NCBI RefSeq assembly: GCF_017084525.1
Contig: NZ_CP070950.1
Span: 3,844,001-3,908,000, forward strand
Origin: Conexibacter sp. SYSU D00693
GTDB lineage: Bacteria > Actinomycetota > Thermoleophilia > Solirubrobacterales > Solirubrobacteraceae
Direction: 5' to 3'
Length of the DNA: 64,000 bases
Positions 8,672 through 16,923 of the stretch are shown here, one piece after another. Both the position numbers and the translations under genes were made by a program. Below the pieces are notes generated by a model. That model was not told the DNA's origin. It saw only the letters and a list, made by a program, of their open reading frames with translations, and did no database searches. Within the stretch, counting starts at the first letter, position 1, and each line of letters starts with the position of its first letter.

Positions 8672-10498
8672 TCAGGCGCCGGCGTAGAGCTCGTCGAACT
8701 GCGCGGCGTACTTGTCGTTGACGACGTTGCGCTTGACCTTCAGGGTCGGCGTCAGCTCGCCGGTCTCCTGTGAGAGGTCGTGGTCCAGGACGAAGAACTT
8801 CTTGACCTGCTCGACCTGCGCGTACTTGCGGTTGGCCTCGTCGAGCAGGCCCTGGACGAGCTCGAGCACGTCCGGGTGCTTGGCCAGGGCGGGGATCGAC
8901 GTGTCCTCGATGCCGCGCCCCTGCGCCCACGGGACGATCTCCTCCTCGTCGAGCGTGACGAGGACGACCGGGAACGGCCGGCGGTCGCCGTGCATGACCG
9001 CCTGGGAGATCCAGCGCGACTGCTTGAGGTCGTTCTCGATGTTGGCCGGCGTGAGGTTCTTGCCGCCCGCCGTGATGATGATGTCCTTCTTGCGGCCGGT
9101 GATGTAGACGAAGCCGTCCTCGTCGACGCGGCCGATGTCGCCCGTGTGCAGCCAGCCTTCCTCGACGGCGCCGAACGACGCGTCGGCGTTCTTGTAGTAG
9201 CCCTGGAAGATGTTGGCGCCCTTGATGAGGATCTCGCCGTCGTCGGCGATCCGCACCTCGACGCCGTCCAGCGGCTTGCCGACGGAGCCGAAGCGGTGCT
9301 CGCCGGGCCGCGACGAGGTCGCCACGGTCGACGTCTCCGTCATCCCGTAGCCCTCCATCACCGGCACGCCGCACGCGTAGAAGAACTCGAGGATCTCGTG
9401 GGCGATCGGCGCCGCGCCGGTCACCGCCTCGCGCACGCGTCCGCCGAAGAGGCCCTGGACGAACCCGGCCATCTGCGCCAGCGAGCGGCCCTGCTCGTCG
9501 CCGGGCAGCGGCGCCTCCCACGTCGCCAGCAGCTCGGCGGGCGGCTCCTCGCCGCGCACGCGCGCGTCCTGGATCGGCCCGCCGACCTCGCGGATGGCCT
9601 GCATCACCGGCGCCGGCAGCAGCTCCTGGGCCTTCGTGTGGAGCTTCTCGAAGATGCGTGGGACCGACGGGAGGTACGTCGGCTTGACCTCCATGAGCTC
9701 CGGGATGATCTGCGTGGTGTCGCCGCCGTAGTAGGCGATGGGCGTGCCGTTGTCGAAGGCGCCGAGCTGCAGCAGCAGGGCGAAGGCGTGCGCCAGCGGC
9801 AGGAACAGGTAGATGAGGTCGTCGCCACCGCCGAAGGTCTGGCGCTTGTTCGTCATGTCCAGCACGGAGCGGTAGTTGCCGTGCGTGAGGACGCAGCCCT
9901 TCGGGTTGCCGGTCGTGCCCGACGTGTAGATGAAGGTGAACGGGTCGTCCGGCGTGACGGCCTCGGTGCGGGCCCGCAGCTCGGCCGCGTCGCGCGTGCG
10001 CCCGCGAGCCCGCAGGGCCTCGAGGCTCACCGCGTCGCCGACGTCGCCCGAGGGCTCCACGACGACGACGTGGCGCAGGGCCGGCAGGCGGTCGCGCACC
10101 GCGGCGACCTTCGCGACCTGCGAGGCGTCCTCGCAGACGACGACGACGGCCTCGGAGTTGCCGATGACCCACTCGCACTCCTCGGGGGAGTTCGTGGGGT
10201 AGACGGGGACGACGACGCCGCCCGCCGCGGTGGCGGCGAAGTCGGCGTACGTCCACTCGGGACGCGTCTGGCAGAGGATGGCGACGCGCTCGCCGGCGCC
10301 GACGCCCAGGTCGATCAGGCCGAGCCCGATCTCCGTCACCACGTCCCCGACCTCGCGGAAGGAGACGTCCTGCCAGCTGCCGTCGACCTTGTGGCGGACG
10401 GCGGGGCTGTCACCGAAGGTCTCGGCGGCGCGCCGACACAGGTCGGCGATCGTCTTCGAGCCGGTCGTGGTGCGCGCGGGCGCGGTCCCAGCCTCCAT
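8672..10498 (-). CDS. fadD: Long-chain acyl-CoA synthetase (AMP-forming)
   Basis: 608-aa ANL-superfamily enzyme that activates fatty acids to acyl-CoA via acyl-AMP. The P-loop-like A3 motif Y-T-S-G-T-T-G-N-P-K-G is at 191-201, G-Y-G-M-T-E-T (A5) around 385, and G-W-L-H-T-G-D-I-G (A7) and I-T-G-R-K-K-D (A8) follow in order. The length is close to FadD15-type long-chain ligases. The ATG at 10498 is supported by GAGGAGA about 5 bases upstream (minus strand). It is a single gene with no beta-oxidation genes beside it. Confidence 0.92.
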   Translation of the reverse strand: MEAGTAPARTTTGSKTIADLCRRAAETFGDSPAVRHKVDGSWQDVSFREVGDVVTEIGLGLIDLGVGAGERVAILCQTRPEWTYADFAATAAGGVVVPVYPTNSPEECEWVIGNSEAVVVVCEDASQVAKVAAVRDRLPALRHVVVVEPSGDVGDAVSLEALRARGRTRDAAELRARTEAVTPDDPFTFIYTSGTTGNPKGCVLTHGNYRSVLDMTNKRQTFGGGDDLIYLFLPLAHAFALLLQLGAFDNGTPIAYYGGDTTQIIPELMEVKPTYLPSVPRIFEKLHTKAQELLPAPVMQAIREVGGPIQDARVRGEEPPAELLATWEAPLPGDEQGRSLAQMAGFVQGLFGGRVREAVTGAAPIAHEILEFFYACGVPVMEGYGMTETSTVATSSRPGEHRFGSVGKPLDGVEVRIADDGEILIKGANIFQGYYKNADASFGAVEEGWLHTGDIGRVDEDGFVYITGRKKDIIITAGGKNLTPANIENDLKQSRWISQAVMHGDRRPFPVVLVTLDEEEIVPWAQGRGIEDTSIPALAKHPDVLELVQGLLDEANRKYAQVEQVKKFFVLDHDLSQETGELTPTLKVKRNVVNDKYAAQFDELYAGA

Positions 10499-10601
10499 CG
10501 TCTCTCCTCGCTCCTGCCTTCGGGGGTCCGGAGGGGCGATGCTACTCAGACCGCGCCCGGCTGTGACGCGGTGTCAAGTGGGCGCTGCGCGCGCCCTCGC
10601 G

Positions 10602-10784
10602 CTAGGCGGGCGCCGTGGCGGCGCGCTCCTCCGTCACAGCCTGGCCGAGGGTGGCCTGGAAGAGGGTCTTGTCGATCCGGCCCTGGAAGATCGGCACGCC
10701 GAGCTCCATGCACTTCTCGATGACGTCGCGACGCTCCATCCCGGTCTCGCGCGCGAGCTCGGTGGGCGTCAGGTGGATGGCCAT
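10602..10784 (-). CDS. 60-aa IF2N/HTH-like small protein
   Basis: Sixty residues. The middle reads E-L-A-R-E-T-G-M-E-R-R-D-V-I-E-K-C followed by M-E-L-G-V-P-I. This resembles the small N-terminal module of translation initiation factor IF-2 (E-L-A-K-E-L-G-x-x-x-K-E-L-I-x-x-L) or a MerR-like helix-turn-helix. The match is by eye only. The start is well fixed: an AGGAGG Shine-Dalgarno lies 9 bases before the ATG, itself inside the inverted repeat GGAGGtcgCCTCC. The gene stands alone between fadD and the Nif3 gene. It could be a small nucleic-acid-binding regulator; function unproven. Confidence 0.7.
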   Translation of the reverse strand: MAIHLTPTELARETGMERRDVIEKCMELGVPIFQGRIDKTLFQATLGQAVTEERAATAPA

Positions 10785-10800
10785 CGGAGGCGACCTCCTA
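10785..10800 (-). promoter_or_regulatory. Strong Shine-Dalgarno inside an inverted repeat
   Basis: Read on the minus strand, AGGAGG is followed by TCG and CCTCC just before the ATG at 10784. The AGGAGG Shine-Dalgarno can therefore pair with the CCTCC between it and the start codon. This could damp translation or act as a binding site. The repeat is directly visible; regulation is inferred. Confidence 0.5.
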
Positions 10801-10882
10801 TGTGGGGGTGAGGGTTCGTGACGGTCGCTACGAATACCGCACCTCCCGGACGACCTCAAGGGGCCGATGCCCGCGTGAGGAC

Positions 10883-11650
10883 TCAGATCGGGTTGCGGAT
10901 GTCCACGTGCACGTGCCGGACCCCGAACTCGGCCTCCAGCAGCTCGCCGAGGCGCCGCACGCCGAAGGTCTCCGTGGCGTGGTGGCCGGCCGCGAGGAAG
11001 TGGATCCCGCCGTCCACCGCCGCGCCGTACGCGCGCTCGGCGGGCTCGCCGGTGAGGAACGCGTCGAGCCCCAGCTCGATCGCCTCGAAGACGTCGTCGC
11101 TCGCCCCGCCCGAGACGACGCCGAGCGTGTGTACGCGGTCGGGTCCTCCGGGAACGTGGAGGACGTCGTGGTCGCACACCTCCTGCACGCGCGCCAGCAG
11201 CTCCTGGACGCCGAGGCCGTCGCCGGGAAGCCGTCCGTGGACGCCGAGCGGGCGCCCGCCGTGGGCGGCGAACGGCGCACGCCCGTCCAGCCCGAGGGCG
11301 TCGGCGAGGAGCGCGTTGTTGCCGTGCTCGGGGTGGGCGTCGAGCGGCAGGTGGTAGGCGGCCAGCGCGATGTCGTTGATCAGGAGCGGCGCGAGCCGGC
11401 GGTGCATCGCGGGCGTGACCTCGAGCGGCTGGCCGCGCCAGAACAGGCCGTGGTGGACGACGACGAGGTCGGCGCCCTCGGCGGCGGCGCGCTCGACGAG
11501 CGGGCCGTGGGCGGAGACTCCCGTGACGACGGTCCGGACCTGCTTGCCCTCGCGCGCGGGGACCTGGAGGCCGTTGGGTCCGTAGTCGCTGAAGGCGCCG
11601 CTCTCGAGGAGCTCGTCGAGGTGCGCGATGACGGTCTGGAGGTCGGCCAT
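10883..11650 (-). CDS. Nif3-like dinuclear metal-centre protein (DUF34)
   Basis: 255 aa. Conserved metal-binding features of the Nif3/YbgI/GTP-cyclohydrolase-I type 2 family are present: V-V-H-H-G-L-F-W (His-His pair), Y-H-L-P-L-D-A-H near the middle, and A-G-H-H-A-T-E plus G-V near the C-terminus. The family forms toroidal hexamers with two metals per subunit; its cellular role is unsettled. The ATG at 11650 gives a normal N-terminus (M-A-D-L-Q-T-V). An in-frame ATG at 11674 with GAGG just upstream would add eight residues. It is divergent from the sigma factor gene. Confidence 0.88.
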   Translation of the reverse strand: MADLQTVIAHLDELLESGAFSDYGPNGLQVPAREGKQVRTVVTGVSAHGPLVERAAAEGADLVVVHHGLFWRGQPLEVTPAMHRRLAPLLINDIALAAYHLPLDAHPEHGNNALLADALGLDGRAPFAAHGGRPLGVHGRLPGDGLGVQELLARVQEVCDHDVLHVPGGPDRVHTLGVVSGGASDDVFEAIELGLDAFLTGEPAERAYGAAVDGGIHFLAAGHHATETFGVRRLGELLEAEFGVRHVHVDIRNPI

Positions 11651-11732
11651 GGACGTTCGTCGATTGTTCCCCATGGACCTCACCCGAGGAGGTACAGTCC
11701 CGTTCCGCGACGCGGCACCGACGCCCGCCGCG

Positions 11733-11755
11733 GGGGAACTTGGGGAACGGGGAAC
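11733..11755 (+). promoter_or_regulatory. Three GGGGAAC direct repeats before the ECF sigma gene
   Basis: GGGGAAC occurs at 11733-11739, 11742-11748 and 11749-11755, the last touching the GTG start. The reverse complement GTTCCCC lies at 11666-11672, next to the divergent Nif3 gene. GGAAC is the typical -35 core recognised by many ECF sigma factors, so autoregulation is conceivable. These copies are very close to the start codon, however, so a regulator site or an unusual leader is equally possible. The repeats are directly visible; function is inferred. Confidence 0.45.
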
Positions 11756-13333
11756 GTGGCCATCGCCGCTGACGCCCCGACCGCAACGACGCGGTCGGCG
11801 GCCGATCTGGAGGACGCCGAGCTCGTCGCGCGCGTGCGGCGCGGCGACGTGCGCGCGTTCGAGCTGCTCTACGAGCGCTACCACCGCCGGATCGCCTCCT
11901 ACGTCCTGGGCATGGTCCGCGACCACGGGCGCGCCGAGGACGTCACCCAGGAGGTCTTCATCTCCGCGCTGCGCCGGATGCAGCAGACCGACCGCCCGAT
12001 CCTCTTCAAGCCGTGGATCTACGAGATCGCCAAGAACGCGTGCATCGACCAGTTCCGCCGGTCGCGCCGCGCCGAGGAGGTCTCCTACGACGCCGACGGC
12101 GGCCTGGCTCCCGAGGAGCACCTCAAGCTCGCCAGCCGCGGCGCCGCGCCCGAGGCGCAGATCGAGGCCAAGCAGCGCCTCGACGACCTGCGCGGCGCGT
12201 TCGGCGGCCTGTCGGAGTCCCACCACGAGATCCTCGTGATGCGCGAGCTCGAGGGCCTCTCCTACCGTGAGATCGGCGAGCGCCTGGGCATGACCCGGCC
12301 GTCGGTCGAGTCCACCCTCTTCCGCGCCCGCCGCCGCCTGACCGAGGAGTACGAGGAGCTCTCGACGGGCGAGCGCTGCCAGCGCGTCCAGGGGCTCATC
12401 CTCAAGGCCGTCGAGGGCTCGGTGGGCACGCGCGACGGCCGGACGCTCGGCCGCCACGTCGCCCACTGCTCGCGCTGCCGGCGCCAGGCGCGCCTCGCCG
12501 GGCTCGAGATCCACGAGCTGCTGCAGGGCCGGCTGCGCTCGAAGCTCCTGGCGCTGCTCCCGCTGCCCGCCTTCCTGCGCCGCGGCTCCGCCGACGACGC
12601 GGCCGGCGTCACCTCCGGTCTCACCGGCGCGTCGCAGAGCCTCGCGCAGTGGTCGCCCGCGCTCGCCCACGCCGGCGAGGCGGGGACGATCGCCTGGATG
12701 AAGGCCGCCGCGGCGGCCGCGACGATCGCCGTGGCCGGGACGGGGGCCGGCGCCGTCGGCGGACCCGACGACGGCATGCGCCTCGGCGGTGCGGTCCCGG
12801 GCGGCCAGGTGCTCGTCGCCGGCGACCCGGCCGACGCGCGCGAGCGCGACCAGCTGCGCGCCGCGAGCCTCACTGCCACCAACGCCCCGACGGCGACGAT
12901 CGCGCAGCCCGCCTCCGGCCGCGCGCCCGCAGCGACCCGCCCGCGGACGAGCTCGTCGGGTCCCTCGCGCACCACGGCGGCGGCACCGGACCCGACGCCG
13001 TCGAACTCGTCGGGGTCCGGCCAGGGCACCGTCACCGAGCCGGCGACGACGACCCAGCGCGCGACCGCGCCGATCGAGCGCGGCGCGCGGGAGCTGGCGG
13101 ACAAGCTCAGGCCGCAGGCGCCGGCCGCCGGCGCCGGCGCGGATCCGGCCGGCGCGGGGGCCAAGGTCCCGGAGCCCGGTGAGCTGCTGGACTCCGTCAA
13201 GGGCGTCGGCGACGCGCTCGAGCTCCCCTCGCCCGACCAGGTGCCGCGCGCGGTGGAGGACACCGTGCAGGGCATCGGCGAGGCCCTCGGCGACGGCTCG
13301 AAGGCCGCGGGCGACCTGCTCGGCGGCGGGTGA
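11756..13333 (+). CDS. ECF-type RNA polymerase sigma factor with fused zinc-finger and membrane tail
   Basis: 525 aa. Sigma-70 region 2 covers about 36-104 (L-L-Y-E-R-Y-H, A-E-D-V-T-Q-E-V-F, F-K-P-W-I-Y). Region 4 covers about 145-198 (L-S-Y-R-E-I-G-E-R-L and a V-E-S-T-L-F-R-A-R recognition helix). A zf-HC2/ZAS-like segment follows: Cys208 then H-x-x-x-C-x-x-C at 234-241. A hydrophobic stretch at about 311-336 could span the membrane. After it comes a roughly 190-residue Pro/Thr/Ser/Ala-rich region, presumably outside the cell. Sigma and anti-sigma-like modules are thus in one chain. The GTG start at 11756 lacks a classical Shine-Dalgarno. It overlaps the next small ORF by 4 bases. Confidence 0.88.
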   Translation: MAIAADAPTATTRSAADLEDAELVARVRRGDVRAFELLYERYHRRIASYVLGMVRDHGRAEDVTQEVFISALRRMQQTDRPILFKPWIYEIAKNACIDQFRRSRRAEEVSYDADGGLAPEEHLKLASRGAAPEAQIEAKQRLDDLRGAFGGLSESHHEILVMRELEGLSYREIGERLGMTRPSVESTLFRARRRLTEEYEELSTGERCQRVQGLILKAVEGSVGTRDGRTLGRHVAHCSRCRRQARLAGLEIHELLQGRLRSKLLALLPLPAFLRRGSADDAAGVTSGLTGASQSLAQWSPALAHAGEAGTIAWMKAAAAAATIAVAGTGAGAVGGPDDGMRLGGAVPGGQVLVAGDPADARERDQLRAASLTATNAPTATIAQPASGRAPAATRPRTSSSGPSRTTAAAPDPTPSNSSGSGQGTVTEPATTTQRATAPIERGARELADKLRPQAPAAGAGADPAGAGAKVPEPGELLDSVKGVGDALELPSPDQVPRAVEDTVQGIGEALGDGSKAAGDLLGGG

Positions 13334-13593
13334 GCCCGACGCCCGAGCCCTCGGGCGCCGACGCCGCGTTCCTCGAGGGCCTGACCTCCTCGAGCCTGTA
13401 CGCCATCGGGGCCTACTTCTGCGACCGCCATCCCGAGCTGGCCGACGACGTCGTCGCGCAGGCCGCGGCCATCGAGGCCCAGGGGCTCGCCGCCTGGGCC
13501 GCCGAGGAGGGCGAGGCGCTCGAGGCCGCCTTCCAGACGCTCGTCACCGGCCTCGCCGTGCGCTACTTCCGTGCCGTCGCGGGCACCGGCTGA
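13330..13593 (+). CDS. Small acidic protein, unknown function
   Basis: 87 aa, predicted helical and acidic (E-G-E-A-L-E-A-A-F). The GTG overlaps the sigma-factor TGA (GTGA), implying translational coupling and a role linked to the sigma factor. No metal-binding or catalytic motif; one Cys in Y-F-C-D-R-H. I do not recognise the family. It ends 48 bases before the tRNA gene. Confidence 0.65.
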   Translation: MSPTPEPSGADAAFLEGLTSSSLYAIGAYFCDRHPELADDVVAQAAAIEAQGLAAWAAEEGEALEAAFQTLVTGLAVRYFRAVAGTG

Positions 13594-13622
13594 GCGGCGG
13601 ACCGTCCTGCCCGGTCGGCAGC

Positions 13623-13628
13623 TACACT
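13623..13628 (+). promoter_or_regulatory. Candidate -10 element for tRNA-Pro
   Basis: TACACT stands 13 bases before the tRNA 5' end, a good position for a -10 hexamer in an otherwise GC-rich stretch. No convincing -35 is visible. Confidence 0.35.
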
Positions 13629-13641
13629 GCCTGCTCTCGTT

Positions 13642-13715
13642 CGGGGCGTGGCGCAGCCTGGTAGCGCGCACCGTTCGGGTCGGTGAGGTCCCCGGTTCGA
13701 ATCCGGGCGCCCCGA
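13642..13715 (+). tRNA. tRNA-Pro (anticodon CGG)
   Basis: Full cloverleaf. The acceptor 5' strand CGGGGCG (13642-13648) pairs with CGCCCCG (13708-13714), with discriminator A at 13715. The anticodon stem CACCG/CGGTG encloses loop TTCGGGT with anticodon CGG at 13676-13678. The T-arm is CCCGG-TTCGAAT-CCGGG. It reads CCG codons. CCA is not encoded (CTACC follows), so it is added post-transcriptionally. Confidence 0.97.
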
Positions 13716-13743
13716 CTACCTCAAGCAGGACTCCGACCTGATC

Positions 13744-13775
13744 GACGAAGGGCCGCCATCGTGCGGCCCTTCGTC
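13744..13775 (+). terminator. Hairpin terminator after tRNA-Pro
   Basis: A perfect 13-bp inverted repeat (GACGAAGGGCCGC and its complement) has a 6-base loop. It lies 28 bases past the tRNA and just past the stop of the convergent hydrolase gene. No T-tract follows, which is common in GC-rich actinobacteria. It may serve both directions. Confidence 0.75.
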
Positions 13776-13794
13776 GTCCGCTGCCTCGTCGCCG

Positions 13795-15162
13795 TCAGCA
13801 GCGCGGGCGCGACCGCGCGGGCACCGTGCGCTCACCGCGGCCCTCGCGCAGGTCGACGACCGCGCGCAGTCGGCGGGAGGCCGACCGCGACAGCGCAGGG
13901 CGGGCGATCGTCTGGCGGAACGGCGCGGCGGTGTCGCGGGCGACCTGGCGGCGGCCGAGGGTGAAGCGCACGTCGCGGACCGCGTCGACGTCGCCCCGCA
14001 GCTCCACCCGCAGCCGCCCGCCGGCGCAGCGCCGCGTGAGCTGCAGGCGCGGCGCGTCGGAGGCGTCGAGCCAGCGGTCGGACGCGAGGTCGAACGTCAG
14101 GCGCTCGGTCTTCAGGTAGTCACGCGGGTCGGCGAGCCAGCGGAACTCGGTGGAGGACGGGCCGCGCTTGGCGAGCTCCGCCTTGACCGCGGGTTCGAAG
14201 GCCCGGCCGGTGCCGTACTCGGTGATGAAGTCGTGGTGGTTGGGGACGAAGACCTTCGGGCGCAGGGCGACGAGGTAGTCGACGGGGTCGCGCACGCCGT
14301 TGGTGAGCTCGCCGAAGCCCAGGACCGCGCCGACCTGGACGTCGGTCGGCGGCATCGCCTTCAGCGCCTCGACGACCTTCGCGCCGCGCTCGCGCAGGGG
14401 GCCCGACGAGTCGTGCCAGACCAGCGAGAAGGCGCCGATCCGGAAGCGGTAGAGCATCGTCCCGCCCTCGTCGCCCGACGGGTCCAGCCCCGGCAGGACG
14501 CTCGGGCCGGGGGGATGGAGCAGGAGGCTCGGCAGGTCGGGCAGCGGGCCGTGGCCGAGGACGCTCTCGTGCTGCTCGCCGTCGGGCGCCTCCGCCGCGG
14601 AGTGGACGTGCTTGAGCGCGCTGACCTCGACGCCGTCGCCGAGCACGTCGATCCGGTGCGCCCGCGCGCCGACCGGCGCGCCCTCGGGGACCGTCGCCGC
14701 GCAGCGCACCCGGTCGGCGGCGGCGCCGGCCTCGGCCCGCGCGCCCGCGCAGTGCTCCGGCGTCCCGACGACGACGGCACCGGTCCGCGCCGCGATGCGG
14801 CCCGCGTACTTCGCGTGGTCGAAGTGGCCGTGGCCGATGAAGACCGCCTCGGGGCGCAGCGCCTCGACCTCGCGCGCGGTCGTCGGCACGTAGTTGGGCC
14901 GGTCCTCGACCTTGTGGACGTAGCCGTCGAGCAGCACGACGTGGCCGTCGAGCGCCGCGGCGAACGTGCTGACGGTGATCCACGAGAGCAGGACCTTCCC
15001 GCGCGGGAGGCTGCCGTCCGCCGCCACGTTCGCCAGGCCGAAGACGTGCTGGCGGGCCTTGACGGTCGCGTCGGGCAGGTCGGCCGCCGCCGCGCCCGCC
15101 GGCGCCGCGGACGCCCCGAGCCCCGCGGCGAGGAGGACGGCGGCGGCGAGCCGGCGGCGCAT
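13795..15162 (-). CDS. Secreted metallo-beta-lactamase-fold hydrolase
   Basis: 455 aa with an Ala-rich signal peptide (about 1-27). The MBL metal motif H-G-H-F-D-H is at 111-116 (H-x-H-x-D-H), and a later P-N-H-H-D-F could supply a downstream ligand. Residues after about 365 form an Arg-rich beta domain, similar in character to the tail of the upstream propeller protein. The substrate is unknown. The ATG at 15162 lies 5 bases beyond the stop of the beta-propeller gene, so both are on one transcript. Confidence 0.82.
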   Translation of the reverse strand: MRRRLAAAVLLAAGLGASAAPAGAAAADLPDATVKARQHVFGLANVAADGSLPRGKVLLSWITVSTFAAALDGHVVLLDGYVHKVEDRPNYVPTTAREVEALRPEAVFIGHGHFDHAKYAGRIAARTGAVVVGTPEHCAGARAEAGAAADRVRCAATVPEGAPVGARAHRIDVLGDGVEVSALKHVHSAAEAPDGEQHESVLGHGPLPDLPSLLLHPPGPSVLPGLDPSGDEGGTMLYRFRIGAFSLVWHDSSGPLRERGAKVVEALKAMPPTDVQVGAVLGFGELTNGVRDPVDYLVALRPKVFVPNHHDFITEYGTGRAFEPAVKAELAKRGPSSTEFRWLADPRDYLKTERLTFDLASDRWLDASDAPRLQLTRRCAGGRLRVELRGDVDAVRDVRFTLGRRQVARDTAAPFRQTIARPALSRSASRRLRAVVDLREGRGERTVPARSRPRC

Positions 15163-15167
15163 CGCGG

Positions 15168-16742
15168 CTAGCCGACCGACGCGCGCCGGGTGACCCGCGC
15201 GACGCGCCCCACGGAGTCCACCGCGCGCAGCGCCATCCGCACCGCGACGGGACGACCGCCCGCGCGGCGCAGCAGGCCCTTCCCGTAGTCCGTGGGGCGC
15301 ACGGTGACGCCGAACTCGCGGGCCGCGGCGCCCGCGCGCTCGCCTACCGCGACGAGCCGGCCGCCGCGCACAAGCCGCACCCGGCAGCGCTGGACCGCCA
15401 GCTGCGTGCTCGCGTCGGCGCGGCAGGCGACGCGCGTCGCGCCGCGGCGCACCCGCAGCTTCGCGTTCGTGACGCCGACGCGGAACGTCTCGCCGTAGCG
15501 ACCCTGCGGGAAGTCCTTGATGCGCACGACGCCGTTGCGCACCCGCTGCGGGTGCCAGCCGACACCGAAGCGGCGCACGACCTGCCCCGTCTCGTAGGAG
15601 ATGACGAACAGCTCGTCCGAGCCGCTGGCCGAGACGTAGCAGTACCTGCCATCGGCGCTGTTGGTCGACCAGTAGGGCTTCGTGATGCCCGGGATGACCG
15701 AGACCGGCTGCAGCGTGTCGAGGTCCACGATCGCGGCGTAGTCGGCCATGGTCCCGGCGACGCAGAAGCGCTTGCCCGACGGGTCGAGCGCCAGGCCGTG
15801 GTGGGCCGAGTTGAGCAGGTAGGACTCGCGCGGGATGCGCTTGGTCGCCTCGGGGACGGGCAGGCGCGCGACGCGCGTCACCCGGTCCTCGACGAGGTCG
15901 TACTCGACGAAGCCGTGGAAGAACGAGAGCTGGAAGTAGACGTGGCGCTCGTCGGGCGCGAGCGCCATCGGCCGGACCGCCGCCGAGAAGCCGGGGTAGC
16001 CGGCCTCGGCCATCTTCGCGCCCATGTCGATGCGCTTGCGCACCTGCATCGTCTTCGCGTCGACCACCTGGAAGAACTCGCCGCCGGCGAGCGCGTCGGA
16101 CAGCGGCTTGGGCTGGTCCACCGGCGAGTACACCCGGCCGATCGACGCGTGGTAGATCGTCGTCTCGTCCTTCGAGTACACCGACTCGTGCGGCGAGTCG
16201 CCGGACGGGAACTCCCCGACCCGCTCCCCGGTCGCGGTGTCGAGCTCGTGCACGACGTTGCCCGTCGAGGCCGAGACGAGCAGCCGCGTGCCCTCCTTGT
16301 TGATCGCCATGTGGTCGGCGCGGTAGCCGTCGACCGGCGCGTGCCACTTGATCTTCTTCGTGGCGAGGTCGATCGCCACGACGTCGGCGTACGAGGGACG
16401 CGAGACGTAGATCGTCGAGCCGTCGTTGGAGGAGAAGACGTCGTCGTTGAACTGGTCGTGGCCCTCCCCGATGAGGCCGCGGACCGCGAGGAACAGCCCG
16501 AGGCGGTCGGGCCGGAACAGCAGCTCGCGCTGGCGCTCCTCGCGGTCGGGGATGACGTCGATGCGGTCCAGGCGCTCGAAGGTGTCGGGGTCGACCACGT
16601 CGGTCGTCCCCGCCCAGTTGTTGCCGACGAGGATCGCCGGGCGCGTGACGCCGGGCTGGGGCGACGGTCCCACCACCGAGGCGTGGGCGGGGCCGACCAG
16701 GCACAGGGACGCGGCCGTGGCGGCCAGGCAGGGACGCAGCAT
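15168..16742 (-). CDS. Secreted YncE/YVTN-type beta-propeller protein
   Basis: 524 aa with a signal peptide ending A-H-A. Repeated blade signatures fit a six- or seven-bladed propeller over about 30-400: S-T-I-Y-V-S, T-R-L-L-V-S-A-S-T, H-V-Y-F-Q-L-S and Y-C-Y-V-S-A-S-G. Residues from about 410 form an Arg-rich beta-sandwich-like tail. Such propellers bind ligands or partners; no enzyme motif is visible. The ATG is supported by GAGGAG about 9 bases upstream. The operon with the secreted MBL protein suggests the two work together outside the cell. Confidence 0.75.
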   Translation of the reverse strand: MLRPCLAATAASLCLVGPAHASVVGPSPQPGVTRPAILVGNNWAGTTDVVDPDTFERLDRIDVIPDREERQRELLFRPDRLGLFLAVRGLIGEGHDQFNDDVFSSNDGSTIYVSRPSYADVVAIDLATKKIKWHAPVDGYRADHMAINKEGTRLLVSASTGNVVHELDTATGERVGEFPSGDSPHESVYSKDETTIYHASIGRVYSPVDQPKPLSDALAGGEFFQVVDAKTMQVRKRIDMGAKMAEAGYPGFSAAVRPMALAPDERHVYFQLSFFHGFVEYDLVEDRVTRVARLPVPEATKRIPRESYLLNSAHHGLALDPSGKRFCVAGTMADYAAIVDLDTLQPVSVIPGITKPYWSTNSADGRYCYVSASGSDELFVISYETGQVVRRFGVGWHPQRVRNGVVRIKDFPQGRYGETFRVGVTNAKLRVRRGATRVACRADASTQLAVQRCRVRLVRGGRLVAVGERAGAAAREFGVTVRPTDYGKGLLRRAGGRPVAVRMALRAVDSVGRVARVTRRASVG

Positions 16743-16808
16743 GCGGGGGACTCCTCCTCGGGACAGGCTCCGCGGGCGACCTTGCCCGCAGGGGAGGGCA
16801 TCATAGAC

Positions 16809-16822
16809 GAACGTTGCCGTTC
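16809..16822. promoter_or_regulatory. Inverted repeat GAACG-TTGC-CGTTC in a divergent promoter region
   Basis: A perfect 5-bp inverted repeat with 4-base spacer lies between the propeller gene (minus strand, start 16742) and the GntR gene (plus strand). It is a candidate operator. No promoter hexamers are clear around it. Confidence 0.3.
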
Positions 16823-16923
16823 AGTGCAGCGGGGAGCGAAGCGGGCGCGCCCGCCGTGCACGGCCCTACGATCCGCCCATCGCCGCCCGCCCGACAGCCT
16901 CCGCGACGTCCAGCCCGGGTGGG

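Noticed and set aside
12880-13330. Possible repeat array or CRISPR in the sigma-factor tail
   Set aside because: It is Pro/Thr/Ala/Gly-rich coding sequence with irregular short repeats, in frame with the sigma gene and without spacer structure.
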